Positions 54,220-64,000 of a DNA stretch of 64,000 bases are shown piece by piece; positions within the stretch are counted from its first letter, which is position 1; every line of letters starts with the position of its first letter. The position numbers and the translations under genes are program-made. Location: positions 17,736 through 81,735 of the forward strand of contig JAVTVY010019642.1 of assembly GCA_036873755.1 (NCBI GenBank), in the 5' to 3' direction. This stretch comes from Hanleya hanleyi. Lineage: Eukaryota; Mollusca; Polyplacophora; Lepidopleurida; Hanleyidae. Below the pieces are notes generated by a model, which was not told the origin of the DNA, searched no databases, and was given only the letters and a program-made list of their open reading frames with translations.

Positions 54220-54761
54220 CCCTACCTGGCCTGGGGGCGGAAAGTGTCCCCCCCTAGTGAACTTTTCTCTGCTGCTCCGAAACGACAACACCGAGGAGGC
54301 TGAAACTTGGTGACTTTTAAGCTTATCTTATTGGGGTCATTTTGAGCCTATTTTCAATAACCCCCGGGCAGAGGATCATGGATAAATTCAAAATGGCGGC
54401 CATGTGGTATCCGCAAAAGTCGTGTTTTTCAATCTTTTCGCTCCATTTCTTCACATTTTCCTTGCCTAAAAGGCCTTAAAAGTATTTTAGTTATGCAAAA
54501 CTAAGTATTCTCTATTTTAGCAGATTTTTTTCGAGAGGAAAATACGAAAAATGAAAATTTCGAAAAATCGACCCCAAAAAGGCCGAAAAATGGCTTCCGA
54601 GAAGATTTTTTTTACATTTTCCGGTAGAGCTTGAACCCAAGATACTGTGTGGTAATTTTCAGCGCTCTAGCCTTACTGGTAGAGAAAATATATAGGGGGG
54701 GCACTTTCAGCCCCCCCCCCCCAGGCTGCGATACACCCCAAATCGCCCAGGCCAGATAGGG
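54220..54761. mobile_element. piggyBac-like MITE, copy 2
   Basis: Same ends and internal order as 43,125-43,705 (CCCTACCTGGCCTGGG ... CCCAGGCCAGATAGGG, 'ggggtcattttgagcctatttt', 'aaaatggcggccatgtgg'). TTAA is intact at the right (54,762) and reads TTAG at the left. C-run of ten near 54,712 and G-run near 54,770. Confidence 0.8.
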
Positions 54762-54771
54762 TTAAGGTGGG

Positions 54772-55646
54772 GGGGGGGGGGGAATTATCCAGCGAGAATG
54801 AAATTTTGAAGAAATTATCAGTAGTTATCTCTTCAAGCTAGTAAAATTTTGTTCAATTCTTTGGGCGTTGTGTGTGCGAGGAAACGTAAGGGGCATTATA
54901 TCGAGAGCCATAATACAACGCTCACTCGCATACCAGTTATCCCTGGTTAGAACTTTTCCTCATACCATAAGCATACGGAGAAAAGGATGAGAAACCATCC
55001 ACAGACAAACCCGTCAGTACAGACGTGTTATTGTGTCATGCTGGGAGGTCCGAATAAAACAACATCAACACCTCAAAACCGATATACAACAACATCAACA
55101 CCTCAAACAAAGTCCCTTCACATTATTAAATTAACGGTCGCCATAATTTCAACTGAAGTATGCGGTATTGACTAGAATAATAAAGCCATACGAAGAGAAA
55201 ATCCTCACATCAAGTTACAATGTCCGGCAAATATTTAGCGAGTATATGGTACACACATTTTCATTGAACCCGTGATGTGAGTCGCAACACTGCTACTCTC
55301 CTTGATGAACAGGGTGATAAGGGATTTAATTATACAGTCGTGTTGGTTGTTTCACTTATCCATACGACTCTCGGGAAATAATAGTTTACCCATTAGCTCA
55401 CTGGCCGCAAAGTGGCTGTCGATAATTTTCCATATTGACTCCAAAGGGGGTTCATCAATATGATATTCTCATGTGTCTAATTTAGATAAGTTGTCTGACG
55501 TATGCGCCATCTCGATCATTGCAAATTGTTGTTGTATTGGTTGAGAAGAATTCTGCAGTATGAATGGCAACTATATCGAGAGCACGATGAGCAAAATAAA
55601 CATATTTATAGCTATAAAAGCGTAAATCAAATTGGAAGGCATATTT
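54772..55646. other. Unassigned spacer
   Basis: Non-coding; 'aacatcaacacctcaaa' is repeated twice near 55,061 and 55,091. Nothing else recognised. Confidence 0.3.
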
Positions 55647-55740
55647 TTTTGTCATTTAGAAAGTGATCGTATTACATATTTTTGTTATTTTGGAATTACA
55701 CTATCTTACATGTAGTGAAGCACATATTATAGTGCTGAAA

Positions 55741-55845
55741 ATTGGTCGAATCCCATGCGGGATTCGAACCAGCTTCCCATATAGTAATGCACCGAATCGC
55801 CAGCATTATATATGTCGGTGATCTAAACCACTCGGCCAACGGGTC
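55741..55845 (-). repeat. tRNA-derived SINE head, copy 1
   Basis: On the minus strand GGCCGAGTGGTTTAGATC (A box of Ser/Leu type) is followed about 70 bases later by GGTTCGAATCC (B box). The variable region is too long and unpaired for a true tRNA. It lies within a 290-bp segment bounded by 24-bp inverted words (TTTGTCATTTAGAAAGTGAT at 55,650; mirror at 55,917). Confidence 0.6.
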
Positions 55846-56039
55846 TTCCAGAAAATAGAAGGCAACAGACCGCTAGTGTTGAAAGTCTTCCAAAGTAAGG
55901 AATTATGTTATACTATCACTTTCTAAATGACAAAAATATATCTTCCCATGTATTCAGCTATGGGAGCTGTGTCATTACGGTAATCAGAGGGATATTGTGT
56001 GTTCGCTTTCAAGACTACCGGTCTGCTACCTCCTATGTC

Positions 56040-56160
56040 GTAGGAGGCCCGTTGTCCAAGTGGTTTAGATCACCGACATATAGTGCTGGCGATTAAGTGC
56101 CTACTCTGGGGTAGCTGGGTCGAAACCCGCATGAGACTCGACCAATTTTCAGCACTTTGT
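56040..56160 (+). repeat. tRNA-derived SINE head, copy 2 (inverted to copy 1)
   Basis: CCCGTTGTCCAAGTGGTTTAGATCACCGACATATA and 'tgctggcgatt' repeat the first copy in the opposite orientation. The B box is altered (GGGTCGAAACC). Followed by 'gaccaattttcagcacttt' as in copy 1. Confidence 0.6.
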
Positions 56161-56445
56161 GGTTTTAGTTACATAGCGTAATTCAAAATAACAGAATTCC
56201 TATAATTCAATATAATGAATACTGTTAATTCAAATTAGACGCTCGATTCATATAATGAAATTATTATGGACCTGAGAAAAAAGTATTCACTTCGGCCTCG
56301 GTGAATATTGCTTTCTCACGCCCAAAAAAAACCACATACTGACGTCATCAAAAGAAGTGCATAATATCTCCCTCGTGAAATCCATTTCAATAAATTCTAA
56401 AATAATCATTCACCTACCTGAGCCAAGATCTACAACGTAGAGCAT

Positions 56446-56637
56446 AGACGAATAATATTATTAATGTTATCTGTGTATAGAAGAATGATATAATTAATAT
56501 TATCTATGTATAGAAGAATAATATAATTAATATTATCTGTGTATAGAAGAATAATATAATTAATGTTATCTGTATATAGAATAATAATATAATAAATATT
56601 ATCTGTATATAGAATAATAATATAATAAATATTATCG
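56446..56637. repeat. AT-rich minisatellite, period about 35 bp
   Basis: Six units of 'attatctgtgtatagaagaataatataattaat' with small changes. Confidence 0.85.
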
Positions 56638-57220
56638 AGTTAACATTTCAATGTCCCGCAACAGGGCTTTACTTTAGTTTTCGATCAACCAGGATCGATA
56701 GTATCACAATTGTCTCGTGCCTCTAACTAACCACTGGTTTGTGAGTTTTATTAAAACGGATGGAAACAAGCTCAACTTTACGAGTTAACTACATCGCCAT
56801 TTTCCAACATTCTTTCCAGAATAGAGGTTGTATATAGTTCGCAAAGTATGGCAAATCGAAAAGCGAATTAAGTTTTGAAAAAAAATTGTTTGTCAAATAG
56901 TTAAAATGGATATATTCCTAAAAAAGTTATTGCTGATTTCCAATATGACGGTTCAAGTTGGCGAACTATTAATGTTCAAATTCCATATCGCACAAACTGT
57001 GATAAATTGAAGGGTTATTCTAGATTGTAAGAAACTATGTAATCCACTGAGAATGTTCTCAAAGTCTGGTGGTTTGTCAAACAAGTTATGATAGATCGAG
57101 ATAAAACTTATTGCGCTCCAAAATAGCCGACGCCTATTGGTGTACAAATCGTCAAATCGCATAACACATGCTATATAGATGTCTAACCAGAATGGTTCTG
57201 AGTAGAATATCACACAGAGG

Positions 57221-57290
57221 TCTGACGGGATTCGAACCTACGTTGCCAGCCGCCTGGTACAAAAGCAAACACTCTAGCCCATTGCAACAA
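57221..57290 (-). repeat. tRNA-like SINE fragment
   Basis: The minus strand has TGGGCTAGAGTGTTTGC and GGTTCGAATCCCGTCAGA, degenerate A and B boxes. The acceptor stem cannot form, so I do not call a tRNA gene. Confidence 0.45.
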
Positions 57291-58960
57291 ATTACCTCTC
57301 AACAAGATGACGGGTTACTAAAGGTCAACCTATCTGGCCACCGGGAACACAATTATTTCACAGGTTTCGATCGATGGGTCATTGTGGCGGATATTTCGTG
57401 TCAACCTCTGGAGTGTACATTCAAGGAATCATAATTCATCCTAATTGAACATGCTGTACGATTCCACACTGTGGCCTGGACTGCTTCAACACCAATAGCT
57501 ACTAGAGAATAGGCCTGTCTCCTCGCCAAACCATGTCTACTGCATGAATGAAAATAATTCTACTGTTTGAATCATGTATCCGAGTTTGAGAAGCTCAAAA
57601 AATGGAAATTATTGACGTCCCCAAATGTGCTACATGTGTGTATAGCACTTCACTGAAACGGCTTTAAAGGCATTGTCTGCTCTGGGCGCACAGCCCATGC
57701 ACAAAATGGTGTTGATTATTATAAAAAAAACCCACCAATGCTGAGTAATACAATATGTCCCCAATACCTTTTATTGATGTTGGCCAACACCATTATTTGG
57801 TGTCGAGTCACTTCTCAGTTAACACCAACTTATGGGGATAAGCAAAACACCAATAAATTCTGTTAGGCTAGAACCTGCATCATATGTCCCCAGTACCGTT
57901 TATTAGTGTTTACCAACACTATTATTCGGTGTTGAACTTGCTTAAACATCATCGGTCAACACCATTTGCCAACACCACTTCATGGTGTTAACCAGGTCTC
58001 AATAAGAAAAGAAATGGTGCTGACCAACACTATTATTATTATTATTATTTATTTTTTTTATTATTATATTATTATTATATTTTTTTTCTGAATCGGTCAA
58101 CGCCATTCGACAACACCACTTTATGGTGTTAACCAGCTTTCAATACAAAACAAATGGTGTCGAGCCAACACTACTTGTCTGGCTGTGTGCACGTCCCCAT
58201 ACCCCTTCATTTGTTAGCCCGTGCTACAGGACTAATAAAAACATTCAGCATATATTGTTTTTAACCTTAAAATAAGTTTTTATAAATATCGAACGAAACA
58301 AACGCAATATCTTACTCGAAGAAATAAATCGTATTTGAAAACTAATCACAATAATTATAATATCCGAAAAGTGTGCGGCCATGTACATTTTTTTCTGGTC
58401 ACCGGGTCGTTCTGAACCATGCGCCATCAACATTTTTTCGCAAAATTTGCTACAAATCAATCTCACTTGCGTAAGGTAACATTGAATTTGTTAAACATGT
58501 GATGTTAGCGGTTGAATTTATGTTGGAAAAGGAATAAAAACAAACAGAAGATCTTTTTGTTTTTTTGCTTGAGGATTAACTCTCACATTGCGGTGGCTAA
58601 AAATGTCCAGGGGATTAGTATCCCTATATTCATATCATTTTCTAGCACGGAGAAGTGTCCGTCCTGAGTTGCAAATGTGAAGAAACAAGTCCAAGCCGGT
58701 TAAGATGATGGGAGCCGGAAACGTTTAGTCACCGGACATTGTTAGTGGACGGTATTGGACGATTTTGGATCTATCACGGCCTACAAGTACAGGTAGGAGA
58801 GAGCACGTGGTCCGCCAGAAAATGTTAATACACTTGGATTGCTTGCCCTGACAACACCTATGATGTCTTATTTTCAGAATGTTTTGTTTTGTATGTTTTT
58901 GCTCAATTCTTTCTCAAACATCGATGAATGTGACAGCTAGAGAATCATATACATACATAC
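57291..58960. other. Intron-like sequence with AACACC inverted-word cluster
   Basis: Bases 57,780-58,170 hold more than a dozen CAACACCA/TGGTGTTG words in both orientations and an ATT/TTA run near 58,030. The remainder is non-coding. Confidence 0.45.
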
Positions 58961-59508
58961 CTTCACAAGTTGTGTTAACCAGGTCAGCGAAAACCTTTCC
59001 AAGATCTGCAAATTTTTGAACATCGAATGTATATTTGTCAGAAGGTTTGCTCGCCAGTTCTGTCACCTCGCCAACTTTGTTCTCCGCGACACCAACTGTA
59101 AAAATGGCTACACCGGCTTCCTTCAGTCTACTGGCTTCTTTGTGGGTCTTTGTGGGGTAGGTTGATCTTCCGGAAGTAACCAAGACAATAACCTGTGGAA
59201 CGGGAATAGAATGAACGCTGTCGTCGAAGCGGCGTTTCTTGAAGATGGTATTTCTTGTGATCCACGCTCTGTTTGACCAGAAGACATGATAGCAGTTTTC
59301 ATCGGCGTGAAAGAATCGTATGTATTGAGGTCGAAAACGAGTCTGCTGATTTTACTGTACGAGATCACAGAAACTCTCACGCCATTTCTCGAGATGTCGA
59401 AACTGCTGATGAAATCAACGACAAATTTCTTCTCCAACTCAAAGTCTTCTGGGGGAATGCTGGTCGAGGAGTCCAGGAGAAAAGCTATGTCGAAATATGG
59501 CGCACACT
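58961..59508 (-). pseudogene. Host exon: vWA domain, one base short
   Basis: Acceptor ATTCGCAG before 59,508 and donor GTATGT from 58,960. The exon starts with a CAPYFDIAFLLDSSTS text, so the DxSxS metal motif is present. VRVSVISYS and, after the break, VPQVIVLVTSGRS and FTVGVAENKV follow. The length is 548 bp, whereas sister exons are multiples of three. Reading changes frame near 59,255, between the GQTERGS and RNTIFKK segments. A single lost base (mutation or assembly error) would explain both facts. Ends NTTCEG, as in the 8.2-kb exon. Confidence 0.8.
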
Positions 59509-61141
59509 CTGCGAATTAGAAGAGCATTTGATAACAGACTATATAGAATTATTTCAAAATATGGTCGAAGGTATATACCTTATCTGCGATAATAAGATGA
59601 TTTGTTGTCCTGATTATCCCTGTTTACCGCATGCATGAAGTGGACGATTTATAGTGTGATGGTGTGAAAGGAATGAATGTCACAGGAAGCAATGTCCCAG
59701 GAAATAATGTCCCAGGAAATAATGTCTCTTTCCATCTGTTTCTCCCCAGGAAAATATGTCTTATATGCTTTATCTGAGTTGTAAACCAAAACCAGGAAAA
59801 AATGTCCTAGTTGGTTATAAGATATGATAAGGATATTTTTTTCCTACTGAACATGCTTTCCTTTTACACTGGTAGCATATACTGGTTCAAATGTATCACT
59901 ACCACCCAACATCCCCGCCCACTTCACCCAAACACACACATACACATTTATTGGGATTAATTTCCTGTAGTTAATTATGAAGCAAGTAAGATAAATAAAT
60001 ACCCTCAGAACAGTCTCCAACAATAAAAGTTTGCGATTGAATTAAGGTATGAAGTATGCCTCTAATATTGTAAAGTTTTCTCAATCTCTCATGAATAACA
60101 CTGCATATGAGTTACGTGGAATAAGGTGTAAATGCGTATAATATTGTAAAGATTTTCACAGTCTATCCTAAATAACACCTCATATGAATGACGTGAATAT
60201 AGAACGCGGAAGAGACCATCGTATGCCAGAACAGACAATTCCTTTTTTACATGACGATGTTGTGATTTACAGCTGATGTCGAGGTACAAAGCGTCGCAGC
60301 ATCACATGATAATCACGGCGTCACATTGTACATATAGCGTCGCACTTTTGCGACACACAACTATCGCAAACGTCCTGTGAGAATGAAGTCGATGCTACGA
60401 TGGTTCAATCCAGATTTCATAATGAATTGCTGCCAACTTACCTAAAACTTTTGGTATAGCTTGTACTGAAAATAGAAAGATAGTTTTCAAGAATATTTGA
60501 CATCTGATTTTAATGCAGGTAAAATGGATGCTGGTCATGTGTACATGTATCACCACGACGTGTCAGTCTACCCTGTACTGGATTTTGGGCGTATCAATAT
60601 CGGTGTAATAAAATGAAGGAGTGTGAGTGAGTTAGGGTTTAACGTCCCGTTCAGCGCTATTTCGGCCACTAAGCGACGACATAGCTAACTACAATATGAT
60701 TAACTGGACATGTGCGACTATCCATGTACAGTCATCATGTAGAGAAAATTAATATTCCCCTCGTGGCAACATACATGGTACAAAACTCATGCTGCTCACC
60801 CACTTGGGGGCCGTAATAAAATGACTCCTGCTTTGGAGACCAAATGGATGTGCCAATATTACTTCGCATATCGCTGGATAAATAATGCTTTGTTTTGGGA
60901 ATAATTCATTTTGTACAAATGACCCGAATAAATGAACAGATGATCAAGGTAAGACGTCTATTATGGGACTGTACATATAGTGGCAATTCATAGAAAAGCA
61001 AGAAAAAGCAACAAGAAGGGAAAAAATAATATCAAGATGGATGGCATTGCCAGAGAGATGGCGACATTTATCGATTGACATCATATAAAAGATATTATTT
61101 AATCAGTGATTTTTTTACAAAATATTATAAACTGATCTCAC
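59509..61141. other. Intron with dispersed repeats
   Basis: Bases 59,685-59,800 carry four or five 'aatgtcccaggaaa' words. Bases 60,625-60,830 are a dispersed repeat (GTGAGTGAGTTAGGGTTTAACGTC start) related to 7,545. No exon seen. Confidence 0.45.
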
Positions 61142-61705
61142 CATAACGAAGATTAGCACTCAGCTGGCCAAATATTGTATCTAGCTGTGAAAATTTTCGA
61201 GTCCGGAAAAAGAAAAAAGTCGATGGCTTGGTAGCGATGAACTGGAGCTCAGAGTCACTAACCCATTTCCCGATGCCGATGGAAAACACAGTCGCCCCCA
61301 AGTGCTTGAGTCGGTTCGATTCGAGTCGGGTTTCGAATGGTAGGTAGGAACGACCATCGGTAATTAGAATTGCGATGTTAGGCGCTTCCGGTCGATCTCC
61401 AGCTTCCGGTATGAAAACCTGCTTCACAAGAGTGCCGAGGGCCTTGTGGGTATTTGTGCCCATGGCGGTGGGAGGAATGAGATCGACACCTTCCAGTGCA
61501 CTCTCCACGCTGGAGCTTTCGTTTAAAGAGAGCGACAAATAGACATCCTTGTTGAACGAGACGACAGCAACTCTAATTTTCTCATCTCCGATATCCCAGC
61601 TCCGAATCAGGTTTTTGACCTCGTCCTTCATTGTGGTGAATTGTTCCGCGCCAACGCTGCTGGAGGTGTCCAAGACAAACACAACATCGGCTTTCGGCAA
61701 ATCTT
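61142..61705 (-). CDS. Host exon: vWA domain with intact metal site
   Basis: A 564-bp phase 1-1 exon, with acceptor CATTCTCAG before 61,705 and donor GTGAGA from 61,141. Complete vWA fold: DVVFVLDTSSSVG (DxSxS), the Thr of AMGTNTHKAL, and ILITDGRS for the third metal position. IRVAVVSF and GATVFSIGIG are also typical. It should bind a divalent ion and a ligand such as collagen or other matrix protein. It reads toward the 59-kb exon in the same orientation. No signal peptide in this exon, so earlier exons must exist to the right. Confidence 0.88.
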
Positions 61706-62159
61706 CTGAGAATGAGTAAAAAATGTGAAAAAAAAATCATCATGGAGAATTAATGCTAAATCGGTGCATTTAAGCAATATCCAAAATTTAAGGAATTATT
61801 TCCTAAAGTGAAAATTATTCTTTATAGGAAATCCCTTCTTCCAATCAAACGTGTGACGCCTGAAAGTATTAATATTATTAATCTTCCCTTAATACATAGG
61901 AATCGATTGATATAAGTAGGAATTTATAATTTCTTAGATTTACCCAAATGTTGTTTGCCTTGAACCAGTAATAGGTTCAATGTTTCAAGCAGGTATAAAA
62001 GCCTCATATTTGCTCCTGGATGGATTGTTCCCCGTGTGTGCTTTATCTCAGACAGGGGAACACCTTCTCCTGATCTGGTCTAACCTTCATCAAAGAGGAC
62101 ATGGGTCCACGGTGGAAAAAGATGCGGGATGTGAGGAGATAAGCCTCACTACCAGTGTT
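61706..62159. other. Intron-like spacer
   Basis: Non-coding; the polypyrimidine tract of the vWA exon acceptor is at its left edge. Confidence 0.35.
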
Positions 62160-63166
62160 ATGTCGGGAAATAGCTCCGCCAGTAGTATAGTAAGTGGATT
62201 TAAAGTCGCAGTTTGCCGGAGGAGGTAACTCTGTATGCACTTTTTGATTTTTGACAAATTCCTGGTTATCTATCCTGATTCGCACATTTATACGGGGAAT
62301 GCCTGTATGGGGTATACGGACATATATTCCTCCGCGGTGATGCGGTTTGGCGGTGATGGGGTCTGCCTCCGCGGACAGAAAGTAGTCCCAAATATGTGGG
62401 TTTTCATGAGAATGTTCGGCAATCTTCAGGGGCGAGAGGGGCCCCTAGTAGACCGATTGGGTCGAGTGAGGTGTCAAAGTAAAGCGCTTCTCCAGGGTCA
62501 TCATGGGTGGCTGTATGTAAAATTAGGATTTGCCCCGAAAATATAAAAAGCGGAACACGGACTTTACCCCTACAATAGAGGAAAAATCCCTATCAACCCT
62601 ATCCCAAAGGGCGAATATCGGTCCCCGGGCTTATCGGGGTCTGCTGAGAGAAGCAGGGTTGGTGTATGTAAATTTAAGATTTGTCCCGAAAAAAGCGGAA
62701 CACGGACTTTACCCCTACATCCGGTAGGCGTGGATCGGGCGTGACCCTGGGGAACATGTTTAGACCTATCTGACCTATATCCGGGTACTTTCCTGTGAGT
62801 GAGCGAGTGATTGAGTGAGTGAGTGAGTGGGACCCGACTGGACTAATGTATCGTCCGTTTTCATCATTTTGCGCATGCGCAGTCTGGTCGTGATATAGAA
62901 AGCAGGCATTTTGAGATTCGTGGAGGTTTGTTGAGTGATTGAGAGACCGTACCTGGTCAGTTGAACCGTGTGGGGTATCAGTTTTACACTCGGGTCCTCT
63001 TCTTACATTTAGGAGTAGCATAGAAAGCAACAATTTTGGGGCCCCGCGCTCCGAGCTCCGGGCTTCGGCCTGCCTCACCCCCTAGCTCCAAGCTCCCGAC
63101 TACTCCATCCCCGAGCTCCGAGCTTCCGTCGTTACGCCTTAACGCCCGTCGCTACGCCTTAACGCC

Positions 63167-63625
63167 TTAGCATAACGCCTTGACGCCATGATATACATGC
63201 GGTAGTAAGGTATACTGTTCATAGATTGCCATGGCTGTTATCCTGATGCAGGGGCGCATTTGGGTGCAAGCCTGTTGTAAGTTATTCTGTCCGGCGTCCT
63301 CGATCGCTGAAGCATGAGTATTGACAGCTACTGTCACAATACGATCCCAGAAGGTAGATTCTGGCTCATTTTCCTGGCATGTAGGCTGACTATTTGAGGT
63401 CGACCTTTCCGTATCATTATATAGACTCTCAGCAATCTCACTTTCCTGGGATGTAGGCTGACTATCTGAGGTCAAGCTCTAAGTATGAGTAGATAGACTC
63501 TTACCAATCTCTGTATCGGCTTCTTGTGCCTCGGAGTCTTTAATCTTGTGTATATTTTTCTCGTGTCGCATGATATCGTAACGTCTGGTGAACGTGCGTT
63601 GGCACTCAGAGCAAGTATAAGCCAT
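63167..63625 (-). pseudogene. P4 Polinton zinc-finger protein gene, nonsense-interrupted
   Basis: Starts at ATG 63,625 (MAYTCSECQRTFTRRYD) with a complete C2H2 finger (C-x2-C-x12-H-x4-H, second part MRHEKNIH). An acidic Ser-rich linker follows, with TAG at 63,479-63,481 where the 36.8-kb copy has a Glu codon. After that come SQPTSQESE, FWDRIV, QNNLQQACTQMRPCIRITAM and AIYEQYTLL. The C-terminal domain is lost at 63,180. DNA binding is likely for the intact ancestor; the target is unknown. Confidence 0.75.
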
Positions 63626-63639
63626 ATTGACGGTTGAAC

Positions 63640-63895
63640 GTCGACTGTGCGTATTTTGGCAATACACTTGCTTTTTTAGACGGTAACGCCCGTCAACGCT
63701 TAGTTTAACGCTTCAACGCCCTGGTGAACTAGCTCAGAAGCCCAGATTTTCATGGAATTGCCATCAATACATCGAAATGCAGTGACGCCCGTCAACGCCC
63801 GTCGTTACGCCTTAACGCCCGTCTCAATGCCTTAACGCTCTATCTTAACGCCTTAACGCCCGTCGCTTAACGAACGCTTAACGAGCGATAAAGGC
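63640..63895. repeat. GGCGTTAAG array upstream of the P4 zinc-finger gene
   Basis: On the plus strand CTTAACGCC/CGTTACGCC words recur about ten times between 63,670 and 63,890. They are interrupted by a stretch ('cagtgacgcccgtc', 'catcgaaatgc') also present at 36,675-36,700 in front of the other copy of the gene. A small block lies on the other side at 63,128-63,182. Confidence 0.75.
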
Positions 63896-64000
63896 GTTTT
63901 GGAGGACGATTAACCGTTAAATTCTGAGTGCACTTTTGGTCACGCGACCGGAAGTGACCTTTGACCACGTGACCGGAAGTGACCTTTTACCCTGCGCTGC

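Larger units (their letters stand above)
62160..64000. mobile_element. Polinton P4 remnant, right end outside window
   Basis: Contains 'ttcctggttatct' text and TCCTCCGCGGTGATGCGG with AGAAAGTAGTCCCA, both known from the P2/P1 terminal repeats. Two P3-type subrepeats (62,515 and 62,668), the zinc-finger gene on minus, GGCGTTAAG arrays on both sides of it, and GTGACCTTTGACCACGTGACC near the end follow. Order and content mark a Polinton end, but no capsid or polymerase gene is seen here. Confidence 0.65.

Noticed and set aside
55741..57290. Possible tRNA genes
   Set aside because: A and B boxes are present, but acceptor stems do not pair and spacing is wrong; these are SINE heads.

Overview
The window looks like nuclear DNA of a marine invertebrate, most likely a mollusc. 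The reasons are spliceosomal exon borders (polypyrimidine-AG acceptors, GTAAGT-type donors), dense decayed retroelements, AGGTCA-rich satellite elements ending in stem-loops that resemble the 'pearl'/Helentron-like elements of molluscs, and several Polinton (Maverick) elements. Host coding content is sparse. Three minus-strand exons of phase 1-1 encode von Willebrand factor A (vWA) domains at 8,208-8,756, 58,961-59,508 and 61,142-61,705. They may belong to one large gene, in which case nearly everything else lies in its introns. That linkage is inference.

Layout. 1-4,650: minus-strand non-LTR retrotransposon (ORF2 running off the left edge, ORF1 with zinc knuckles). 5.4-5.9 kb: Penelope GIY-YIG fragment. 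5.9-11.1 kb: satellites, a vWA exon and a pearl-like element (9,035-10,612). 11.1-39.1 kb: an old Polinton-derived inverted structure (P2) interrupted by a 4.2-kb TIR element (12,183-16,376, TSD TTAGG) and by a younger, nearly complete Polinton (P1, 16,845-29,671, TSD CAGGGT). P1 landed in the 3' part of a P2 zinc-finger gene. 29.9-36.2 kb: satellite arrays. 36.2-39.1 kb: P2 right end, then a second Penelope fragment and another pearl-like array (40.7-42.5 kb). 42.7-45.0 kb: non-LTR fragment split by a piggyBac-like MITE. 45.58-46.50 kb: TTAA-flanked element carrying an exon-like ORF. 46.63-50.04 kb: Polinton deletion derivative (P3). 50-58 kb: inverted-repeat elements, tRNA-derived SINEs and minisatellites. 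62.2-64.0 kb: a fourth Polinton remnant (P4).

P1 reads left to right: small membrane protein, unknown protein, chromodomain integrase, membrane/stalk protein (internal TGA), packaging ATPase, two small virion-like proteins, a small basic protein, minor capsid protein, basic core-like protein, double jelly-roll-type major capsid protein (start region frameshifted), truncated adenain-type protease, and a protein-primed DNA polymerase B with OTU-like and zinc-finger N-terminal parts (one nonsense codon, two frameshifts). Integrase, ATPase and minor capsid frames are intact. P1 is therefore a virus-like, integrated element that looks young by its termini but inactive by its lesions. Most early genes have their own TATA-like box 39-57 bp before the ATG. 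The polymerase is preceded by five 43-bp repeats carrying YY1-type words and a strong TATA box.

All four Polinton loci share related terminal sequence or the same zinc-finger gene. Two copies of that gene lie beside arrays of the word GGCGTTAAG. The recognised families are established; the nesting and promoter readings are from sequence inspection and inference. No database search was run.
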